Assembly: GCA_027627225.1 (NCBI GenBank)
Contig: JAPFQT010000041.1
Span: forward strand, 362,501 to 426,500
From: Congeria kusceri
Taxonomy: Eukaryota; Mollusca; Bivalvia; Myida; Dreissenidae
DNA length: 64,000 bases
Direction: 5' to 3'
The position numbers were made by a program, and so were the translations under genes. Numbering within the stretch: the first letter of the stretch is position 1; each line of letters begins with the position of its first letter. This document shows positions 58,741 to 64,000 of this stretch, one piece after another. The notes beneath the pieces were generated by a model. That model saw nothing but the letters and a program-made list of their open reading frames with translations, had not been told where the DNA came from and ran no database searches.

Positions 58741-59228
58741 TATCAGTGAGATATATCCCTTTATCACTCACCGTGAGGGTCTACTTTTTTGGGTCCCGAT
58801 TTAATGCAGTAAATGAAATGGACCGTCATCGATGCCGGGCTCAAAACTGTTAAATGATGTAATGATAAAGAATATTATTGAAACTGTTTTGTTCCAAGAA
58901 GGGTGTTAATTTGAATTTTACTTGGTATTCTCACCAGCACTTATTTAGAATTCTTTACTTAGAATTATTTATTAATGACATATGTAACATTTGTACTTTG
59001 TCTATTGTGAACCCACATGTATTAATTTTTGAGTCTAAGTCTAGTCTTTATTCTTAAGTCTAAGAATGGGTTGGTGAATACAGACCAGGCACATATTCAT
59101 AATGCTTTGCCAAAACTTCACAAATTGCAAAATATGTTTGTTTTGCGTGATCGTTCTGTACAACCTTAGTTCACAGATTGGCAATTTTCAAAATTTTTGT
59201 CATAGATTCCTAACAAAAATGCATGAAA
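58741..59228. other. Non-coding stretch, nothing recognised
   Basis: No gene or clear repeat. CTAAG.AT.GGTTGGTGAATAC near 59062 recurs in family D sequence near 40065. Confidence 0.3.
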
Positions 59229-60007
59229 CCCCTGTCGCACTAGGGCCGCGTTCTCACTGCGATCCCACAGCTTCCATGAAAAATGCAGAACGCTGAGGTG
59301 CGCGCAGTACGATCGCAAGCATCGCCGCAGCAACGCAGTGACATCTCCAGGAGACATGTTGTGATTATGGTGTAGAACGCACAGTTCTGATAAGAGCGCA
59401 GTGGGTTTGCGTAAGGTTGCCAAAGCAGCTCAGTAACGTCTCCTACAACGCCACTGGAGCTCCGTGAGCGCCCACAGAGGTTGCAGTGCAAACGCTGTAG
59501 TTTTCGGTGGCGCTTGCATGGAGATTGTACGGCGTTCTCTGAGATGTCACTGCATCTCTACCGCACTTATACGGTGCATCTTTGGCGCTTATACGGAGTG
59601 TTGTTTTTTTACGGTGCTCCTACAACAACTGTAGTAAGCTGTCACAGCGTTCATTGGGCTCCCAAGGCACTTCTACCGAGTCCATCAGCGTTTGCATGAC
59701 AAAAACGATAGTATAGGTAGTGCAAACGAACGTCTTCAATACGCGGTCAGCACAGTGTGAGCGCCATGAAAGCGCAGTGCTTGCAGTGGAAGCGATGTGA
59801 GAGCGCAGACAATCGCCAACAAGAAGTCCGTAGGAATGCGGCAGAACCCCATGGGAAGTCCATAGCAACGCCTTGGTTGCTGTGAGGACGCCATGACATC
59901 TTCAGCTTTACGAAAAATATCAGATTTTTCTTGTGATCTCACGGCGCTCTGGAAAATTGAACAACGCCGTGCCAACGCAGTGGAAACGCGGTTTAGTCTG
60001 ACCGGGG
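59229..60007. mobile_element. 779-bp GC-rich MITE with long imperfect terminal inverted repeats
   Basis: About 36 bp at each end align in inverted orientation (CCCCTGTCGCACTAGGGCCG versus the complement of the right end, CCCCGGTCAGACTAAACCGC), continuing into CGTT.CCACTGCG. The interior is rich in GCAGTG, GAGCGCAG and related units and is strikingly more GC-rich than its surroundings. Overlapping open frames on both strands are Arg/Cys-rich and unsupported. Confidence 0.65.
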
Positions 60008-60338
60008 TAGTAGTCCATTATATATAAACAAGCGAAACAACATCAAGTCCCTTTAAGATGTAATCAAGGATGTCAGTCCAGTTTACACAATCTCAATGTT
60101 GTATCAAGTACACTATACAACTAACTATAGCTAAAGGAGCTTGCTTTTTCATACACAAATATAATTTTGGTAAGACTTGTTATGAAAATAATTGTGTGTC
60201 TGTGACCGTGCCAAAAGAAATTGTTCATAAATGATGTTGTTCATGTACTGGTATTCTTGTTTGCCTTCCCCATAACACCAGGATAACTTTCAAAATCAGT
60301 ATTTTGTAGGGATAAAAGTGTGAAAATACCATAAATTA

Positions 60339-60555
60339 GGCACGTCATGGGAAAACCAGTCTTAATGCATATGCTTAAAGTGTCGTCCCGGATTAGCCTG
60401 TGCAGTCCGGATTTATGTTGAGAAGAGACTTCCTTGAAACAGAAAATACCATTAAAGCGGAAAGTACCATCCTGGATTAACATGTGCGGAATGCACAGGC
60501 TAATACGGGACAACACTTTACGCACATGCATCTAACCGGTTTTCCCTGACGCGCC
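60339..60555. mobile_element. 217-bp MITE of a type common in bivalves
   Basis: The ends GGCACGTCATGGGAAAACC and GGTTTTCCCTGACGCGCC are inverted. Inner blocks AAAGTGTCGTCCCGGATTAG, CCTGTGCAGTCC and the reverse order GCACAGGCTAATACGGGACA, ACACTTTACGCACATGC pair with each other. I recall this arrangement from many bivalve genomes; that is memory and not a search result. Confidence 0.7.
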
Positions 60556-61146
60556 TCAAATACTTTCAAAGAATTCATTCCCTGGATTTGGACAGAATAT
60601 TACTGTATAATGCTGAATACCACTCAAGATGAAGGAAAGGAAGAAACCTTGTTTTCGATAATGCATGTAGTGTTTCCTATCATTTGTTTATTTGATTTAT
60701 AACATGTTCATGCATGTTAAAGTGTTAAATGATGGTGTCCGTCGTGTCGACGATAGGTTGACAATAGCATTTGCAAAATTAATGATCATATACAGAGAAT
60801 TATTATTGAAACATTGTTAAATATGCTTGCCATATTCTTATAAGCTGTTGACAAACATGCATTGTGTTATTAAACAGTGGTTATCGATGAAGTTTTCATT
60901 AAAGTGTATTTCGAATCCTAATTGAACCGTGTATCTCAAAACCTTTTTTGTCGTCCATTATATTTTTTCTTGAAATAATTTACAGCAGTATTTTCTAGAT
61001 GGTCATAAAATTAGGGATGTCAACGGATACTTGTTATACTTGCAAAATTAAATTCACAATGACGATACCTTTTGTTTTAAAACAAAAATAGTTTCAAATT
61101 ATTCAAACAAAGTACTTGTAACTTAAACTACGTAGACCTGTGTTAA
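60556..61146. other. Non-coding stretch, nothing recognised
   Basis: AT-rich, no supported gene or repeat. Confidence 0.3.
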
Positions 61147-61670
61147 GCCTCAGTCACACATTCCTGATTATGGCTCCCGATAGCGTCCCGACAGCGATTC
61201 GATAAAAAAAATAGAAAAGTAGGGAATGTTGGGACGCTGTCTGGAGGTGTCGGAATATTGTTGGTACGCTGTCCTGAGAATCAGGATATATCAGGACATG
61301 TTTGGCTTGATCTGCCAAGTACTTCCGACAGGTTTTCCCTTAACATTTGGGAAACTCAGCCGAATTTGTATAGTCGGGACTCTTTCGGGATAGATTCGGC
61401 TGTATCGGTTCAAATTCGGGACGGTGTCAGTACAATATCCGGAGAATTTTCTGTGAAACGCTATTGATAATGCATTATGAATTGTATAGAACTATCACGT
61501 CTGGAGTATCGTGGCAGTCACAAATTCCCGATTATGGCTACCGACAGCGTGTCGATAGCACAACGATACAAATAATCATTTTGCATATGGGAGAATTGGG
61601 ATGCGGATTGACATTTGGGACGTTGTTGGCTCAAGAACGGCTGTAAAAATTGGGAATGTGTGACTGAGGC
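61147..61670. mobile_element. 524-bp MITE with 18-bp perfect terminal inverted repeats
   Basis: GCCTCAGTCACACATTCC at the left end is exactly inverted at the right (GGAATGTGTGACTGAGGC, 61653-61670). An inner direct repeat (CAGTCACAAATTCCCGATTA near 61515) repeats the left terminus, suggesting an internal or nested copy. Two 60-70 residue plus frames inside have no domain. Confidence 0.75.
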
Positions 61671-62392
61671 ATTAGTAAATTACTATTTAGTTTGTTGCAT
61701 GCAATTCTTGTTATTTCTTTCAATTTAAGTACCCAAATGTTTAATATCCCAGGTAATTTGCTGAAGCATATTAAAGAGTGTTAAGGCGTACTGGTATATG
61801 GCAAACTAAATTGCGATGTTTGCGTAAACACGTGTTTACTCACATAAACACAAAGACAAGAAAACTGATCGTCGTTGCTTTATATTCCATTCTTATTTTA
61901 CATGCAAAAAGAACAAAATTTAACATGCGTGCAATTTTTTCACACGTCAGGAGACAATCTATTTAGTTTGATTTAATAACAGCGTTGCGATATGTTTTCT
62001 GTCTGCAAAGTACAATAGTTTGTAAAAGAATCAAATGAAAACTAAGTGAAATGCTGGTAATAATTGGAAGCAAACTGATTGAATAAGACAGTCTTATAAG
62101 TTTTACTTTTTATGTTAACAATGGGTTAACAATGGATTCATTTGTTTTCAATAGTAATTTAATACTTGAAGCTTCCATTTGAAAATTGATCGTTTTCCCC
62201 ATGCCATGTGCTACTTTTGTTTTGATTGCTCGATTACGTCTCATTTTAACAACCGGTTTGAACCTGAACTCTACACTCCATCAAACCCAGTTACACAGTT
62301 ACGATCATGATTTAGGGTTTGAGACTTTCCTACGTAAAATATATTCGAGAAAAATATGAGTTACCTTGTTTTAATATGGCTCTATATTTTGA
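61671..62392. other. Non-coding stretch, nothing recognised
   Basis: AT-rich, no supported feature. Confidence 0.3.
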
Positions 62393-62540
62393 GGTTGAGA
62401 GTGAAACTATTGTATCTGCTGAACATTTCTGTATACGATACAATAGTTTCACGCTCAACCCTCGATTTGGAGTGTTGAGTGTGAAACTTGTGTGTGCCTA
62501 ACATTTCTATATCAGATACAATATTTTCTCGCTCAACTCA
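62393..62540. repeat. Two consecutive related palindromes
   Basis: The first palindrome, 62393-62460, has arms GGTTGAGAGTGAAACTATTG and CAATAGTTTCACGCTCAACC. The second, about 62472-62539, is a decayed version (GTTGAGTGTGAAAC..GCTCAAC). Both centre on AACATTTCT.TAT. Confidence 0.8.
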
Positions 62541-63600
62541 ATTTATGGGAAATACCATCAATATGCTCCTTTAAGCCATAATTATGAACATGTAAAATTC
62601 CGTTTCAATCTCTAGTTTACATCCTGAATTTTGATATAACCAACTTATAGAAAGGAAACTGATTTGTATGGATACTCTAACATGTAATTGTTGCAGCCAT
62701 CCTAAAACACTTGAAGCGATAGTAAATGTTGCCTTAAATTTCAACATAGATAAATTGTGATTAGAATTTCCTTCCTCCTCTACATGACCGGTTTGAATGT
62801 TCCCCAAGGGGGAAGTGGCAGGCTAAACCCAGGGGAATTTGTCTAATAGTATTTTTGGGTGTAATTCCCCACCCTAGAGCCAAGCATTTTTGTCTAAATC
62901 CCCTTAGGCCATCCTAAAAAAGTGTTTGTTGCTGTAATGCGACCGACTCACGAAATTGGGCCTGACCCAAAAGTTTGTATAGGCTTTCGTGAATTTAATT
63001 AATTTTTTTCTATTCGAAAATTTAAATTATATATTTATCATATTTTGTTTATAATTAATTCATTGCGTTTTTTTTTATCAGCTTAAAACACTGTGTTCTA
63101 ATTACTCTAATAAAGCTGAATTTGGAACAGTGTTAGTATCCTGATGTCCTGATGCTACTGGCGTACACTAAATTTTAAGCAATGTGATTAACTCTTGTAT
63201 TTTGTGTTAAGGTAGATCTAAATTGGTCAGTGTCTAAGAGTCATCTACGTTTGTTCCCACCCACCCCAAAAAATAAAATAAAAAATGAAAATCAACCTAC
63301 CTTGAAAATTCTGGGTCGCGTTTTAACAATTTTTTAAGGACGGCCTTATTGGGAGATGCTTTATTTTTGTATAACCAATGACCCAAAGGGGTGGGGGAGC
63401 AGTATTGCTGGGATTTACAATCCGACTAAGGTCTAGTTCCGGTGATCCGGAATCATTTGGCGTGTCCAATTCCTGCCTGTTGGGAATTCGGGAATTGCTT
63501 TCAATCCTAAGTCCCATATATATATCATGGGCCCATTCAAGTAATATGTCTTTAGTTTTATTTAAAGTGTTTATATAGGAATGTGCTTGCCCACGCTCCT
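62541..63600. other. Non-coding stretch, nothing recognised
   Basis: No supported gene. G- and C-rich short blocks near 62810-62910 and 63390 may be remnants of a repeat. Confidence 0.3.
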
Positions 63601-63611
63601 AAATGCTTTGT

Positions 63612-64000
63612 CCAATTTTTTGTTTATCTATGGTCAGTCACCGACCATCATCCTTCGGACGTCGTCTTCATCGCCTCCCTCGTTAACAATTTACTTAAAT
63701 AACTTCTTCTCAGAAACTGCTTGGCGGATTTTAACCAAACTTGGAAGGAAGGTTCCCATGATGGTCCTAAAACAAATTATTTCAATTCATTTAATTATAT
63801 GAGATTTCCAAAAAGCCTAAAAGTCTAGAAAACTTTGAAAAATGTTTTGTCAGAAATTACTGGCTGGATTTGAACATTTGTTTTGTTACAAAACATGGCT
63901 GACAGGGGGCTGGGCACTGTGAAATAATCCATAATGTTTCAACAATTATTGGCTTCCAGTCTGCATGGAGAATAAACTTTTCATTCAATGTTGACTGAAC
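63612..64000 (+). mobile_element. Helentron-like element head, cut by window end
   Basis: After a T-run lies a hairpin ATGGTC-AGTCACC-GACCAT (63630-63648) and a CGGACGTCGTCTTCATCG stutter. The line 'CTTCTCAGAAACTGCTTGGC.GATTTTAACCAAACTTGG' then matches the style of family A starts at 34921 and 43669 (CTCCTCCTAAACCAC..CAGATTTT.ACCAAACTT). The rest lies beyond the window. Confidence 0.5.

Noticed and set aside
59166..59975. Overlapping Arg/Cys-rich frames on both strands
   Set aside because: They lie in a GC-rich MITE and lack any domain signature.

Overview
The window is eukaryotic genomic DNA, AT-rich and gene-poor, with introns, GT-AG splice sites and very dense transposable elements. The elements point to a bivalve mollusc: ~157-190 bp tandem monomers reading '..ATTATGCCCCT..' and '..GAAACTT..', hairpin-headed '(T)TAGCTC..' element starts, an inverted-repeat element of a type common in bivalves (60339-60555), non-LTR retrotransposons and tRNA-derived SINEs. 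That assignment comes from pattern memory, not a search; no species is claimed.

Protein-coding content is small. (1) A minus-strand three-exon four-transmembrane PMP22/claudin-like gene (8070-9698) has consistent splice phases but an in-frame TGA in exon 1. (2) A decayed paralogue of it lies at about 13600-14724, keeping the same 144-nt middle exon. (3) A plus-strand C2H2 zinc-finger gene has two coding exons here (49082-50711 and 52680-52813) and continues past the window. (4) Weak exon-like blocks lie at 21755-21990 and 56454-56514 (both minus).

Layout: 1-1416 decayed LINE reverse transcriptase. 3605-5168 two minus-strand Helentron-like tandem-repeat elements, one carrying ~490 bp of (ATTT)n. 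6128-6275 palindrome. 8070-14724 claudin-like gene, trinucleotide satellites and pseudogene. 15300-15850 tandem repeat. 19177-20345 two foldback structures and a SINE. 22309-32049 a 9.7 kb terminal-inverted-repeat element with an 8-bp target duplication, its interior mostly filled by a minus-strand non-LTR retrotransposon (ORF2 intact, ORF1 5'-truncated, ORFs joined by a TAATG overlap). 32258-33773 palindrome, 74-bp duplication and MITE. 34636-47057 a 12.4 kb nest of tandem-repeat elements inserted into one another. 47300-48765 a degraded repeat containing a hAT-like MITE. 49046-52813 the zinc-finger gene, whose intron holds 16 tandem copies of its own 3' splice site and exon start. 53000-64000 mostly non-coding, with four or more small inverted-repeat elements and another Helentron-like head at the right edge.

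The two strongest observations are these. First, at least three sequence-unrelated tandem-repeat families share one architecture: an 8-11 bp subterminal inverted repeat, ~157-170 bp tandem monomers, and a 3' hairpin followed by CT[T/A]GTT. They are nested inside one another at the same T-run of a host monomer, which fits non-autonomous Helentron-type rolling-circle elements. Second, a 3' splice site plus zinc-finger exon start has been amplified into a tandem array just upstream of the real exon.
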